From assembly GCF_900101785.1 (NCBI RefSeq), contig NZ_LT629688.1, positions 1,736,001 through 1,800,000 of the forward strand: 64,000 bases of DNA, read 5' to 3'. The notes under the pieces were generated by a model, which ran no database searches, had not been told where the DNA came from, and was given only the letters and a program-made list of their open reading frames with translations. The position numbers and the translations under genes were made by a program. This document shows positions 1 through 10,476 of the stretch, in pieces. How positions within the stretch are numbered: the first letter of the stretch is position 1; every line of letters starts with the position of its first letter. This DNA is from Auraticoccus monumenti. Its GTDB lineage: Bacteria > Actinomycetota > Actinomycetes > Propionibacteriales > Propionibacteriaceae.

Positions 1-55
1 CTCGGCGCGCTACGTCACCAACGTCGGCGCGGCGCCCGGCTGGTGCACCGCCTGA
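1..55 (+). CDS. C-terminal end of an unidentified protein (5' truncated)
   Basis: The second forward frame is open from the window edge to a TGA at 53-55 and encodes about 17 residues ending in APGWCTA. Its codons are GC-rich in the third position, like the real genes around it, and a strong hairpin follows about 55 bp later, as expected at a gene end. The rest of the gene lies outside the window, so no function can be given. The fragment is too short to exclude chance. Confidence 0.35.
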   Translation, partial: SARYVTNVGAAPGWCTA

Positions 56-110
56 CCGACGCCCTCCGACCGCGTCGGGGCCTCGACGCCGTGATGAGTA
101 CGGGTGCCGG

Positions 111-141
111 ACGGGCTCCCCGGCCCGGGCGGGGAGCCCGT
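111..141. terminator. Perfect 11-bp GC hairpin between converging genes
   Basis: Arms 111-121 and 131-141 are perfectly complementary around a 9-nt loop. It lies between the partial plus-strand gene and the minus-strand ggt stop at 148, so it could end transcription from both sides. No T-tract follows, which is usual for GC-rich actinobacterial terminators. Confidence 0.6.
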
Positions 142-147
142 CGCGGC

Positions 148-1584
148 TCAGGTCGGCTGCGCCGGGTCGACCAGGATCCACTCGCCGCTGCGGCGCGGGT
201 CGGCGCCGGCGCCGAGCGGGCTGATCGCGCTGACCCCGCCGAAGAAGGGCAGCTGGGTCTCGGTCTCCACCACGGTGTTGCCGGCCTCGGCCAGGGCGGC
301 CAGCACGGCGGGGGAGAAGCCGGGCTCCAACCGGACCTGGCCTCCGGGGAGGGCGGTCAGCCGGGGCAGGTCGATGGCCTGCTGGGGTGCGGTGCCGCGC
401 AGCATCCGCACCACCGTCTGCACCAGCGCGGGGCGGATCCGGCTGCCTCCCGCGGCGCCGGCGGCCACCCGCAGCCGCCCCTCGTCGTCCAGCACCACCA
501 GGGGCGACATCATCGAGGTCATCCGCCGGCCCGGGACGGCCTCGCCGCGGATCAGCTCGCCCTCGCCCAGCATCGAGTTCAGGTGCACCCCGTAGCCCGG
601 GACGTAGACCGAGGAGCCCAGGCCGAGGCTGGTGGTGGCCACGCAGGCGTTGCCGTCGGCGTCCACCGCGCAGACGTTGGTGGTGTCGGCCAGGCGTGGG
701 TGGGCCCGCAGCGCCTCCACCAGCTGGCAGGCCGCCTCGGGGTCGGTGACCGGGTCCCCGGGTGCCGACGTGGCCGCGGCGGCGAGGGTGGAGAGCACGT
801 CGTCCATGTCGTCCCCGCGGGCCAGCACCCGGACCCGGCCGTCGTCGAGGTCGAGGGTGACCTCGGCCGGGGTCGACTCCACCACCTGGTAGGCGGCCAG
901 GTCGGCCGTGCTCAGCGCACCGCCGTCGGCCACCGAGGCCAGCATCGCGTCGGCGTAGGGACCGCGGTAGAAGTCGTCGGGGGCGTCGCGCAGCGTCTCG
1001 AAGGCCCGCCAGTGGTCGGGGTGGGACAGCGGGTCACCGGCCTGCAGCAGGGTGCCGTCGGGTCGCTGGAAGACCTGCGCGCCCTCGCCGGCGCACATGG
1101 CGGCGGTGATGAAGGGCAGCAGCTGGGCGTGGGTGAGCGGGAAGGGGGTGCCGTAGGAGGCGAGCAGCGCGGGCTCCACCAGGGTGGCCCAGTCCAGGCG
1201 TCCCCAGCGCTGCCACAGGTGGCGCACCCCGGCGGGGACGCCGGGCACCGCGACGGTGGCGGGGCCGATCTCGTAGGGGACCGGGTGGCCGCCGAGGTAG
1301 ACCTCGATCGGGATCGCGCCCGAGCCGCGGCGCTCGCCGAGCCCGGGGACGGCCACGAAGAAGTCCACGCAGGTGACCTCGCCGGTGGCCGCGTCGTGCA
1401 CGACCGCGAACCCGCCGCCGCTGAGGCCGGTGAACAGCGTCTCGGCCGCGCAGCTCACCAGCACCATGGCCACGGCGGCGTCGACGGCGTGCCCCCCGCG
1501 TCGCAGCACGGCCGCACCGGCGGCCGCGGTGCTCGGGTGCGCGGCGGCGACCCCCGGGCGGACGGCGGCGACGGGACCGCTCAC
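148..1584 (-). CDS. ggt: Gamma-glutamyltransferase family protein
   Basis: Ntn-hydrolase of the gamma-glutamyltranspeptidase family, which cleaves or transfers the gamma-glutamyl group of glutathione and related compounds. The start is GTG 1584, whose GTGA overlaps the serB stop; an adjacent in-frame GTG at 1587 is also possible. The protein has 478 residues, shorter than the usual 550-580, and no evident signal peptide, so it may be cytoplasmic. The predicted nucleophile is Thr302 in DTTNVCAVD, matching the THYSVVD site of E. coli Ggt. The oxyanion region RRMTSMMSP and the glycine motif GAAGGSRI are also present. Self-cleavage before Thr302 would give subunits of about 301 and 177 residues. 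The 4-nt overlap implies translation coupled to serB. Substrate unknown. Confidence 0.88.
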   Translation of the reverse strand: MSGPVAAVRPGVAAAHPSTAAAGAAVLRRGGHAVDAAVAMVLVSCAAETLFTGLSGGGFAVVHDAATGEVTCVDFFVAVPGLGERRGSGAIPIEVYLGGHPVPYEIGPATVAVPGVPAGVRHLWQRWGRLDWATLVEPALLASYGTPFPLTHAQLLPFITAAMCAGEGAQVFQRPDGTLLQAGDPLSHPDHWRAFETLRDAPDDFYRGPYADAMLASVADGGALSTADLAAYQVVESTPAEVTLDLDDGRVRVLARGDDMDDVLSTLAAAATSAPGDPVTDPEAACQLVEALRAHPRLADTTNVCAVDADGNACVATTSLGLGSSVYVPGYGVHLNSMLGEGELIRGEAVPGRRMTSMMSPLVVLDDEGRLRVAAGAAGGSRIRPALVQTVVRMLRGTAPQQAIDLPRLTALPGGQVRLEPGFSPAVLAALAEAGNTVVETETQLPFFGGVSAISPLGAGADPRRSGEWILVDPAQPT

Positions 1585-2456
1585 CACCGCAGGAACTCGG
1601 CGGCCACGTCCAGCCGCGGGATCTCGATGGCGGCGTCGGCGCCGGCCGCGACCACCGGCTTGGCGCGGTAGGCGATGCCGAGACCGGCGGCGGCCAGCAT
1701 GTCCAGGTCGTTGGCGCCGTCGCCGATGGCCACCGTGCGCCCGGCTGGCACGCCGAGCTGGTCGGCCCAGGCGAGCATGGCGGTGGCCTTGCCGGCGCGG
1801 TCGACCACGGGGCCGCTGACCCGCCCGGTGAGCCGGCCGTCGGCCACCTCCAGGGAGTTGGCGCGGACGTGGGTGATCCCCAGCAGGGAGGCGACGGGGG
1901 TGACCACCTCGGTGAAGCCTCCGGAGACGAGGCCGATGGTGGCGCCGTGCTCGCGGGCCCGGGCGATCAGGGCGGTCGCCCCGGGAGCCAGGTGCACCTG
2001 GTGCATCACGTCCTCCAGCGCGCCCACCGGGACCCCGGCCAGGGTGGCCACCCGATCCCGCAGGCTCTCGACGAAGTCGATCTCCCCGCGCATGGCCCGG
2101 TCGGTGACCGCGGCGACCTCCGTCCGGCTGCCGGCGTGCTCGGCGAGGAGCTCGATCACCTCGGCGGTGATGAGCGTGGAGTCGACGTCCAGCACCAGCA
2201 GACCCACCGACTCCAGCGGCGCGCCGCTGACCACGGCGACGTCCCAACCGGCGGACTGCGCGGGCCTGGTCACGGCCTGGCGGACGGTGGCGACGTCGCT
2301 GCGCAGCCGGCCGTCCAGCGGGACGCTCACCAGCCCGTCGCGCTCGGTCGGCTCGCCCACCCGGAGGTCGTCGACGACCGCCGAGGCGGCACGGACGACG
2401 GGGTCGAGGTCGCCGACCCGGTCGGGACGGACGACGACGATGCGCACGGGGTTCAC
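1581..2456 (-). CDS. serB: Phosphoserine phosphatase
   Basis: HAD-superfamily phosphatase of 291 residues that performs the last step of serine synthesis, phosphoserine to serine. The first ~85 residues look like an ACT-type regulatory region. The catalytic domain follows, with motif I DVDSTLI (first Asp the nucleophile), motif II in GLVSGGFTEV, and the motif III/IV region containing GKATAML and AIGDGANDLDML. The start is GTG 2456. A TAGGAT -10 box ends 7 nt upstream with no Shine-Dalgarno, so the mRNA may be leaderless. ggt follows with a 4-nt overlap. Identification is firm from the motif set. Confidence 0.93.
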   Translation of the reverse strand: MNPVRIVVVRPDRVGDLDPVVRAASAVVDDLRVGEPTERDGLVSVPLDGRLRSDVATVRQAVTRPAQSAGWDVAVVSGAPLESVGLLVLDVDSTLITAEVIELLAEHAGSRTEVAAVTDRAMRGEIDFVESLRDRVATLAGVPVGALEDVMHQVHLAPGATALIARAREHGATIGLVSGGFTEVVTPVASLLGITHVRANSLEVADGRLTGRVSGPVVDRAGKATAMLAWADQLGVPAGRTVAIGDGANDLDMLAAAGLGIAYRAKPVVAAGADAAIEIPRLDVAAEFLRW

Positions 2457-2462
2457 GCCCCG

Positions 2463-2468
2463 ATCCTA
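2463..2468 (-). promoter_or_regulatory. -10 box of serB (leaderless arrangement)
   Basis: On the minus strand this reads TAGGAT, a strong actinobacterial -10 hexamer, with 6 nt between it and the GTG start of serB. Transcription would begin at or next to the start codon. No clear -35 element is visible. Confidence 0.55.
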
Positions 2469-2556
2469 GACAGCGGCGGCCACGCCGGACCTCCGACGCC
2501 AGTGGGCGGTCGACCGCCTCACGCGGCCGCTGCTCCGGGCGGTCGGGGTCGGGCTC

Positions 2557-3573
2557 TCAGACGAGGGCCGCGACGCGGGCGGCCTCAGCCTGGCGGTGCC
2601 CGGCCAGCAGGGTGTCCACCACCCCCGCGGTCCTGCTCGCCGTGCGACCGGTGCTGGGGCAGGTCCCGTGCCCGGTCAGCTCGTCCACCACCGACTGCAC
2701 CAGAGGCAGCTGCACCGTGGTGGGCTGCTCGGTCTCGATCTCCTCGGTCCCCCCGCTGGTGACCAGCCGCAGCGGCTCGGTGCCGAAGCAGGAGAAGACC
2801 AGGCTGCCGCCGTCGCCGACGAGCTCGACCTCGTCCACCCGGACCGCCGCGTCGAAGTCCCACAGCCCGACCCCGCGGACCCCGCCGCCGAGCTCGAAGG
2901 TGGCCACCACCTGGTCCTCGGCCCTCGGGGTCGGCCGGTCGGGGTCGCGGTCGGGACGCGTGGTGGCCGAGCCGGTGACCGTGGTGACCGGGCCGAACAG
3001 CCAGTCCAGCAGGTCCAGGGTGTGGGAGGCGAGGTCGACGAAGTGCCCGCCACCGCCCACCTCGGGACGCTCGCGCCACGGCAGCTCGCCCCCGACGCGG
3101 GCCGGCTGCTGGGTCCGCACCAGCACCGAGCGCGGCTGCCCGATGCGGCCCTCGGCCAGCAGCCCGGCCACGGCCCGGAACCGGGGGAGCGCCCGGCGGT
3201 AGTAGGCGACGAAGAGACCCACCCCGGCGCCCTCGGCGGCGGCGACCATGTCCTGGCACTCGGCCGCGGTGCGGGCCATCGGCTTCTCGACGTAGACCGG
3301 CTTGCCCGCGGCCGCGACCCGGGCCGCGTAGTCGGCGTGGGAGTCCGGTGGGGTGGCGACGTAGACCGCGTCCACCTCCGGGTCGGCGATCAGGGCGTCG
3401 GCGTCGGAGTACCAGCGGCCCACCCCGTGGCGCCGGGCCCAGTCCTCGGCCCGGGCGGCGTCACGCCGCATCACCGCCACCAGCTGCGAGCGCTCGGCCT
3501 GCTGGAAGGCCGGTCCGCTCTTCCGCTCGGTCACGTCGCCGACCCCGATGATGCCCCACCGCACTGTGTCCAC
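2557..3573 (-). CDS. Gfo/Idh/MocA-family NAD(P)-dependent oxidoreductase
   Basis: An N-terminal Rossmann domain begins at once with RWGIIGVGDV. The family motif VEKPMA, with its substrate-site lysine, lies near residue 96, and the C-terminal alpha/beta domain contains GGGGHFVDLASHTLDLLDW. Relatives oxidise sugars, inositols or dye-like substrates; the substrate here cannot be told. I chose GTG 3573 because the Rossmann fold starts right after it and a TACCGT -10 box ends 7 nt upstream. An in-frame extension to 3615 has no domain content. The length of 338 residues is typical. It is divergent from the RNase H gene and separated from serB by about 100 bp. Confidence 0.82.
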   Translation of the reverse strand: MDTVRWGIIGVGDVTERKSGPAFQQAERSQLVAVMRRDAARAEDWARRHGVGRWYSDADALIADPEVDAVYVATPPDSHADYAARVAAAGKPVYVEKPMARTAAECQDMVAAAEGAGVGLFVAYYRRALPRFRAVAGLLAEGRIGQPRSVLVRTQQPARVGGELPWRERPEVGGGGHFVDLASHTLDLLDWLFGPVTTVTGSATTRPDRDPDRPTPRAEDQVVATFELGGGVRGVGLWDFDAAVRVDEVELVGDGGSLVFSCFGTEPLRLVTSGGTEEIETEQPTTVQLPLVQSVVDELTGHGTCPSTGRTASRTAGVVDTLLAGHRQAEAARVAALV

Positions 3574-3885
3574 GCGGCCACGGTATCGACCCCGTGGTCG
3601 CGATCCGGGGAGCACGCGCGCTGCCCTCCGCCACGGCGGTGTCCGTCCGGGCGACGGGGCGGTGCAGGCAGCCCAGCACCAGCCGCAGCCTGCCCCGCGG
3701 GTCAGCGGGCGTCAGTGTGGAGGTCGTGGGGACGGGTTCTCCTCAGCAGCGGCCGGCGACCGTCGCCCCACCGGCGGCGGTCGCAGGGAGAGCCCGCTGA
3801 CCCGGGAGGCGAGGACGAGGCGTCGGCGCTCCGGCGGCGCCCTCGCTAGGGTGGCGCCGCACCCCCGAGCTACCCGAGGAGCCCC
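3574..3885. other. Divergent intergenic region with both promoters
   Basis: These 312 bp separate the minus-strand oxidoreductase from the plus-strand RNase H gene. Two -10-like hexamers are visible: TACCGT on the minus strand at 3585-3580 and TAGGGT on the plus strand at 3847-3852. A Shine-Dalgarno GAGGAG at 3876-3881 serves the RNase H gene. Open frames crossing the region have no recognisable content, and I see no RNA gene. Confidence 0.5.
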
Positions 3886-4833
3886 GTGAGCGACGTCCGA
3901 CCCCCCACCCTGGTGGCCGCTGCCGACGGCTCCGCGCTGGGGAACCCGGGCCCGGCCGGCTGGGCCTGGTACGTCGACGACGACACCTGGGCGGCCGGCG
4001 GCTGGCCGCACGGCACCAACAACATGGGCGAGCTGATGGCCGTGCTGGACCTGCTCCGCTCCAGCGCCTCCCTCGACGTCGAGCTGGACGTCCTCTGCGA
4101 CAGCACCTACGTGATCAAGGCCGTCACGGAGTGGATGCCGGGCTGGAAGCGGCGCGGCTGGAAGAAGGCCGACGGCAAGCCGGTGCTGAACCAGGACCTG
4201 CTGCGGGAGCTGGACGCCGCCCTGCAGGGCCGCACGGTGCGCTTCGAGTGGGTGAAGGGCCACGCCGGCCACGCCATGAACGAGGCCGCCGACGCCCGCG
4301 CGCGCGCCGCCGCCACCGCCTACCAGCGCGGGACGCCGCCGGAGAACGGCCCGGGGCTCGCCACCTGGGCTGCCCGCACACAGGTGGTGGACGTCGTCGA
4401 CGGCTCACCGCGTGTCGCCACCCCAGCCGCCGGGGGAGGAGGGCCGGTCGAGCCCGAGCCGGAGGACGACGCCCTGTTCCCGGCCACGGACCCCACCGAC
4501 GAGGAGGTCGTGGTGGCCCTGGAACGGGAGCTGCTCGACCCCCGGGTCCGCGTCGACGCCGAACGGCTGGAGCAGCTGCTCCACCCGCACTGGCGCGAGG
4601 TCGGGCGCTCGGGCCGGCTCTGGGGTCGGGCGGAGATGATCGACCGGCTGGGCCGCGAGCCGGGCGAGCGGGTCGGCCTGGAGGTCATCGAGGTGTCGAG
4701 GATCGACGCCGCCACCATGCTGCTGCTGTGGCGCAGCGGCTCGGAGTCGGTGCCCGCGCTCCGCAGCTCGGTCTGGACCCTCGGCCCCTCGGGGTGGCGC
4801 CAGCGGTTCCACCAGGGCACCGCCGAGGCCTGA
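3886..4833 (+). CDS. RNase HI-like protein with C-terminal DUF4440/SnoaL-like domain
   Basis: Residues ~5-145 form an RNase H fold, which cuts the RNA strand of RNA/DNA hybrids. The acidic residues are recognisable in AAADGSALGNPGPAGW (Asp), NNMGELMAVLDLL (Glu) and LCDSTYVIKAV (Asp), with the final HAGHAMNEAADARAR segment. WMPGWKRRGWKKADGKPV resembles the basic handle of RNase HI. After an acidic linker (~175-205), residues ~205-315 resemble a small NTF2-like DUF4440 domain (LLDPRVRVDAERLEQLLHP, FRQRF-type ending). The start is GTG 3886 behind GAGGAG. The role of the extra domain is unknown. It precedes the S10 leader but is 725 bp away, so it is probably a separate unit. Confidence 0.85.
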   Translation: MSDVRPPTLVAAADGSALGNPGPAGWAWYVDDDTWAAGGWPHGTNNMGELMAVLDLLRSSASLDVELDVLCDSTYVIKAVTEWMPGWKRRGWKKADGKPVLNQDLLRELDAALQGRTVRFEWVKGHAGHAMNEAADARARAAATAYQRGTPPENGPGLATWAARTQVVDVVDGSPRVATPAAGGGGPVEPEPEDDALFPATDPTDEEVVVALERELLDPRVRVDAERLEQLLHPHWREVGRSGRLWGRAEMIDRLGREPGERVGLEVIEVSRIDAATMLLLWRSGSESVPALRSSVWTLGPSGWRQRFHQGTAEA

Positions 4834-5558
4834 GCGGTCGGCGCCCGCTGACCTCCTGCCGTCCTGCTCTCGGGGGTGACGAGGAGGCACCCAGGCCCAG
4901 CTGGTGGTCACCCAGCGCTGGGCGGAGACGGTCAACGTGGCCAGGACGGCCCGACCCGGCCCGGCGCCCAGGCGCTGCTGGCCGACGAGGGCTGGAACGG
5001 GCCCCGCCGGGCAGGCCCACGCGGCACCCTGATGAAGGAGAAGCAGGCGGCCCTGGCCCGTCAGGTGGAGCAGAACCCCGCGCTGCCGGGCGGCGCCTGG
5101 CCCGTGGCCGCCCTGGCCTGAGCACAGGCCTCAGCCAGCAGGCCGAGCTCCCCTGGACGTCGACGCCTCGCGCTGGCCGCTCCAGCACGGGCGGCTGCTG
5201 GTCGACGCATCCGTGCCGGGGTCGGTCGACCCGTCCACCCCGGCGGAGCGGGCGACGCACCCGGGCGTCATCTCCGAGGCCACAGGATTTGGCCTGGCTG
5301 GGGATCTCTGACAGTATTGCCGGGTTGCTCCGACGTGGTCGCCGGGGTGTGCTGTGCCGTCACGACGGTGCGCGCGCCGAACCGAGAGATCCGAGCGAGG
5401 CCGGGCCGTCGTGCCGGGCGCCACAACCAGGCAAGAGAAATCTAGCCCTGCTGTGTGTGCCGAATGCGCGACACGCCCGACCGCGTGGGTCGGGAACAGG
5501 GACAGCGGTCGCTCGCCGTGAGCGGCTGACACTGCAGGACGGATAGTGAGGACGAACT
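4834..5558. other. Intergenic stretch with decayed coding-like fragments and the S10 leader
   Basis: No intact gene is supported in these 725 bp. Short plus-strand segments have gene-like codon use, but they shift frame and lack good starts: about 4886-4950 in one frame, 4970-5121 in another (ending PVAALA), and about 5149-5310 in a third (ending ATGFGLAGDL before TGA). This looks like a gene broken by indels, though the product is not recognised. From about 5290 the base composition drops in GC, and the rest is probably the promoter and leader of the S10 operon. Confidence 0.45.
5289..5317 (+). promoter_or_regulatory. Candidate S10 operon promoter
   Basis: TTGGCC (5289-5294) and CAGTAT (5312-5317) are separated by 17 bp in the least GC-rich part of the upstream region. 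A start near 5324 would leave a leader of about 235 nt before rpsJ, a length common for S10 operons that are controlled in their leader. The hexamers are only fair matches, so other sites are possible. Confidence 0.3.
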
Positions 5559-5867
5559 GTGGCGGGACAAAAGATCCGCATCAGGCTCAAGGCCTATGAC
5601 CACGAGGTCATCGACTCCTCGGCGCGCACCATCGTCGACACGGTCACCCGTACTGGCGCCACCGTCGCCGGCCCCGTGCCGCTGCCGACGGAGAAGAACG
5701 TCTACTGCGTGATTCGTTCTCCCCACAAGTACAAGGACAGCCGCGAGCACTTCGAGATGCGCACGCACAAGCGGCTGATCGACATCATCGACCCCACCCC
5801 GAAGACCGTCGACTCGCTGATGCGGCTCGACCTCCCCGCGGGTGTCGACATCGAGATCAAGCTCTGA
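5559..5867 (+). CDS. rpsJ: 30S ribosomal protein S10
   Basis: Protein of the small-subunit head and, in its free form, the NusB/NusE partner in transcription antitermination. The 102-residue sequence starts [18 protein letters not shown] after a GTG, carries the conserved VRSPHK-type loop (here [21 protein letters not shown]) and ends GVDIEIKL. Length and motifs are standard. GAGGAC lies upstream of the GTG. It is the first gene of the S10 operon, 14 bp before rplC. Confidence 0.98.
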   Translation: MAGQKIRIRLKAYDHEVIDSSARTIVDTVTRTGATVAGPVPLPTEKNVYCVIRSPHKYKDSREHFEMRTHKRLIDIIDPTPKTVDSLMRLDLPAGVDIEIKL

Positions 5868-5881
5868 GGGACTGACGCACC

Positions 5882-6538
5882 ATGAGTGAACGAAAGTTGA
5901 AGGGGCTGCTGGGCACCAAGCTCGGCATGACCCAGCTGTGGGACGAGAACAACAGGGTCGTCCCCGTCACCGTGATCCAGGCCGGCCCCTGCGTGGTCAC
6001 CCAGGTCCGCTCGCCCGAGACCGACGGCTACTCCGCCGTCCAGCTCGGGTTCGGCGCGATCAAGGCCAAGAAGGTCACCAAGCCGTCCGGCGGCCACTTC
6101 GCCGCTGCCGGCGTGACCCCACGCAAGCACCTGGTCGAGCTCCGCACCAGCGACGCGAGCGAGTACACCCTCGGCCAGGAGGTCGGCGCCGACACGTTCG
6201 CCGCCGCCGACGTCATCGACGTCACCGGTGTGAGCCGGGGCAAGGGCACCGCCGGTGTGATGAAGCGCCACGGGTTCCACGGTCTGCGCGCCACCCACGG
6301 TGTGCACCGCAAGCACCGCTCGCCCGGCTCGATCGGCGGCTGCGCCACCCCCGGCCGCGTGTTCAAGGGCATGCGGATGGCCGGTCGCATGGGTGTCGAG
6401 AAGGTCACCGTGCAGAACCTGTCCGTCCACGCTGTCGACGCCGAGCGCGGTCTGATCCTGGTCAAGGGCGCCGTGCCCGGGGCCAAGGGCGGCCTCGTCG
6501 TGCTGCGCAGCGCTGCCAAGAAGGGAGATGTCGCGTGA
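5882..6538 (+). CDS. rplC: 50S ribosomal protein L3
   Basis: An assembly-initiating protein near the peptidyl-transferase centre. The 218 residues begin with [18 protein letters not shown] and contain the conserved central loop [13 protein letters not shown] and [14 protein letters not shown], the segment that reaches toward the active site. Length is typical. The stop overlaps the rplD GTG start by 4 nt, so the two are translationally coupled. Confidence 0.98.
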   Translation: MSERKLKGLLGTKLGMTQLWDENNRVVPVTVIQAGPCVVTQVRSPETDGYSAVQLGFGAIKAKKVTKPSGGHFAAAGVTPRKHLVELRTSDASEYTLGQEVGADTFAAADVIDVTGVSRGKGTAGVMKRHGFHGLRATHGVHRKHRSPGSIGGCATPGRVFKGMRMAGRMGVEKVTVQNLSVHAVDAERGLILVKGAVPGAKGGLVVLRSAAKKGDVA

Positions 6539-7248
6539 GCACCATCGACATCGTCGACGCGAGCGGCCAGAAGTCCGGCAGCACCGACCTGCCGGCCGAG
6601 CTGTTCGACGTCCAGGTCAACATCCCGCTGATCCACCAGGTCGTGGTGGCCCAGCTGGCCGCCGCCCGCCAGGGCACCCACTCCGCCAAGACCCGCGCCG
6701 AGGTGCGTGGTGGTGGCGCGAAGCCGTGGCGCCAGAAGGGCACCGGCCGCGCCCGGCACGGCTCGCGCCGCTCCCCGATCTGGACCGGTGGTGGCGTGGC
6801 CCACGGGCCGACCCCGCACGGGTACGGCCAGCGCACCCCCAAGAAGATGATCGCCGCCGCCCTCCGCGGCGCGCTCAGCGACCGCGCCCGCGACGGCAAG
6901 GTCCACGTGGTCACCGAGCTGGTGGCGGGGGAGACGCCGAGCACCCGGCAGGCGCTGGCCGCGATCACCGCGGTCGCCGGCCAGGTCAAGACCCTGGTCG
7001 TGCTGCACCGTGACGAGGACGTCGCCTGGCTGAGCCTGCGCAACGTGCCCCACGTGCACGCGCTGGCCGTGGACCAGCTGAATGCCTACGACGTGCTCTG
7101 CAACGACGCCGTGGTCTTCAGCGCGACCGCCCTGGAGTCCTTCTCCAACGGTCCGGTGGCCCGTGGTGGCGCCGAGGTCGTGGCCCGCGAGAGCGAGATC
7201 GAGGAGCCCATGAACGCCGAGCTCGCCGACTCCGAGGAGCAGCAGTGA
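6535..7248 (+). CDS. rplD: 50S ribosomal protein L4
   Basis: Large-subunit protein whose extended loop lines the nascent-chain tunnel; in other bacteria it also represses the S10 operon. The 237 residues include the tunnel loop [19 protein letters not shown] and [16 protein letters not shown] chose GTG 6535 in the GTGA overlap with rplC rather than the much longer open frame, because the family N-terminus (a short [13 protein letters not shown] lead-in) starts there. A short acidic tail (ELADSEEQQ) follows the conserved domain. Confidence 0.96.
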   Translation: MSTIDIVDASGQKSGSTDLPAELFDVQVNIPLIHQVVVAQLAAARQGTHSAKTRAEVRGGGAKPWRQKGTGRARHGSRRSPIWTGGGVAHGPTPHGYGQRTPKKMIAAALRGALSDRARDGKVHVVTELVAGETPSTRQALAAITAVAGQVKTLVVLHRDEDVAWLSLRNVPHVHALAVDQLNAYDVLCNDAVVFSATALESFSNGPVARGGAEVVARESEIEEPMNAELADSEEQQ

Positions 7249-7556
7249 CCGAGAGCCTGAAGATCCGCGACCACCGCGACGTGCTGCTGGCACCCGTGGT
7301 GAGCGAGAAGAGCTACGCCCTGCTCGACCAGAACGAGTACACGTTCCTGGTCGACCCGCAGGCGAACAAGACCGAGATCAAGATCGCCGTGGAGAAGGTG
7401 TTCGGGGTCAAGGTCACCAGCGTCAACACGATGAACCGCCGCGGGAAGACCCGCCGCACCCGCTACGGCACGGGCAAGCGGCCCGACACCAAGCGGGCCA
7501 TCGTGACGGTGGCCGAGGGTCAGCGCATCGACATCTTCGGCGGCACCTCCGCCTGA
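7245..7556 (+). CDS. rplW: 50S ribosomal protein L23
   Basis: Tunnel-exit protein and docking site for trigger factor and SRP. The 103 residues carry the family start [19 protein letters not shown], the core [20 protein letters not shown], and the basic loop [21 protein letters not shown]. It starts with GTG overlapping the rplD stop by 4 nt. A short GC hairpin covers its stop codon, before the 91-bp gap to rplB. Confidence 0.97.
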   Translation: MTESLKIRDHRDVLLAPVVSEKSYALLDQNEYTFLVDPQANKTEIKIAVEKVFGVKVTSVNTMNRRGKTRRTRYGTGKRPDTKRAIVTVAEGQRIDIFGGTSA

Positions 7557-7572
7557 GCGCCCCAGGGCGCTC
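7555..7572 (+). other. Small hairpin over the rplW stop
   Basis: GAGCGCCC (7555-7562) and GGGCGCTC (7565-7572) are perfect inverted repeats that overlap the rplW stop. It sits at the start of one of the few 90-bp gaps in the S10 cluster. It could stabilise an mRNA 3' end after processing or weakly attenuate transcription. No function is shown by sequence alone. Confidence 0.35.
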
Positions 7573-7647
7573 GGAGCGATCCGCAGACGACACCACCGTG
7601 CCGGGTCCAGCACCCGGGACAGACTCAAGACAAGGACGAAAAGACCT

Positions 7648-8484
<837 letters not shown>

Positions 8485-8500
8485 TCAGGAGTTCTGGGAA

Positions 8501-8782
8501 ATGCCACGCAGCTTGAAGAAGGGCCCCTTCGTCGACGACCACCTCGCCAAGAAGGTCGAGGCTCAGAACACGAAGGGCACCAAGAACGTGATCAAGACCT
8601 GGTCGCGTCGTTCGATGATCGTCCCGGACATGATCGGCCACACCATCGCGGTGCACGACGGCCGCAAGCACGTCCCGGTCTTCGTCAGTGACGCGATGGT
8701 GGGTCACAAGCTCGGGGAGTTCGCGCCCACGCGCACCTTCAGGGGCCACGTGAAGGACGACCGGAAGGCTCGCCGCCGCTGA
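8501..8782 (+). CDS. rpsS: 30S ribosomal protein S19
   Basis: Head protein that contacts S13 and the A-site tRNA region. The 93 residues begin [14 protein letters not shown] and contain [20 protein letters not shown] and the ending [21 protein letters not shown], all textbook. CAGGAG precedes the ATG. It lies 16 bp after rplB in the same operon. Confidence 0.98.
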   Translation: MPRSLKKGPFVDDHLAKKVEAQNTKGTKNVIKTWSRRSMIVPDMIGHTIAVHDGRKHVPVFVSDAMVGHKLGEFAPTRTFRGHVKDDRKARRR

Positions 8783-8814
8783 CGCGGGGACGAGCACCAG
8801 ACAAGGAAAGAGAC

Positions 8815-9243
8815 ATGAGCACCTCAGAGAAGGTCCGCCCCTCGCGGCGTGCAGCCCTGCTCGGTGACCGTCCCGGTTCGTACGCGATCGCCCGCCACAT
8901 CCGGATGTCGCCGACCAAGGTCCGCCGTGTGGTCGACCTGGTCCGCGGCATGGACGTCGCCGAGGCCCTGACCGTCCTGCAGTTCGCGCCGCAGGCCGCC
9001 AGCGAGCCCGTCTACAAGGTGGTGGCCAGCGCGGTCGCCAACGCCGAGAACACCGAGAACCTGAAGAGCGACGACCTGTTCGTCAGCCAGGCCTACGTGG
9101 ACGAGGGCGTCACCATGCGCCGGATCCGTCCGCGTGCCAAGGGCTCGGCCTCGCGCATCCTCAAGCGGGGCAGCCACATCACCGTCGTCGTCGAGCCCCG
9201 CTCGCAGGCGACCACCACGCCCCGCACCAGCAAGGAGGCCTGA
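8815..9243 (+). CDS. rplV: 50S ribosomal protein L22
   Basis: Protein whose long beta-hairpin lines the exit tunnel at the constriction. The 142 residues include [32 protein letters not shown], and the hairpin region [21 protein letters not shown] short Thr/Ser/Ala-rich tail ([11 protein letters not shown]) extends the core. The start ATG follows AAGGAAAGAG. The stop is 2 bp before rpsC. Confidence 0.98.
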   Translation: MSTSEKVRPSRRAALLGDRPGSYAIARHIRMSPTKVRRVVDLVRGMDVAEALTVLQFAPQAASEPVYKVVASAVANAENTENLKSDDLFVSQAYVDEGVTMRRIRPRAKGSASRILKRGSHITVVVEPRSQATTTPRTSKEA

Positions 9244-9245
9244 GC

Positions 9246-10052
<807 letters not shown>

Positions 10053-10056
10053 TCGC

Positions 10057-10476
10057 ATGCTGATCCCTCGTCGAGTCCGGTTCCGCAAGCAGCACCACCC
10101 CAAGCGGACCGGTGCTGCCAAGGGCGGGACGGAGCTCGCCTTCGGTGACTTCGGCATCCAGGCCCTTGAGGGCGCCTACGTCACCAACCGCCAGATCGAG
10201 TCCGCGCGTATCGCGATGACCCGTCACATCAAGCGAGGCGGGAAGGTGTGGATCAACGTCTACCCCGACCGCCCGCTGACCAAGAAGCCCGCCGAGACCC
10301 GCATGGGTTCGGGCAAGGGCTCCCCGGAGTGGTGGGTGGCCAACATCCACCCCGGACGCGTGCTCTTCGAGCTGTCCGGCGTCGACGAGACCGTGGCCCG
10401 CGAGGCCATGCGTCTGGCCATCCACAAGTTGCCGATGAAGGCCCGCTTCATCCGGCGTGAGGCAGGTGAGAACTGA
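10057..10476 (+). CDS. rplP: 50S ribosomal protein L16
   Basis: Protein beside the A-site tRNA elbow and the peptidyl-transferase centre. The 139 residues begin [13 protein letters not shown] and include the [20 protein letters not shown] and [19 protein letters not shown] segments that define the family. Length is standard. Its stop and the rpmC start share one base (TGATG), so translation is coupled. Confidence 0.98.
   Translation: MLIPRRVRFRKQHHPKRTGAAKGGTELAFGDFGIQALEGAYVTNRQIESARIAMTRHIKRGGKVWINVYPDRPLTKKPAETRMGSGKGSPEWWVANIHPGRVLFELSGVDETVAREAMRLAIHKLPMKARFIRREAGEN

Noticed and set aside
43-1671. Long plus-strand open frame opposite ggt
   Set aside because: It is the reverse image of the ggt coding sequence. 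It is low-complexity Gly/Arg/His text with no family motif, typical of antisense frames in high-GC DNA.
5131-5532. Minus-strand 133-codon frame in the S10 leader region
   Set aside because: No ribosome site, no homology, and it runs over the probable promoter of rpsJ.
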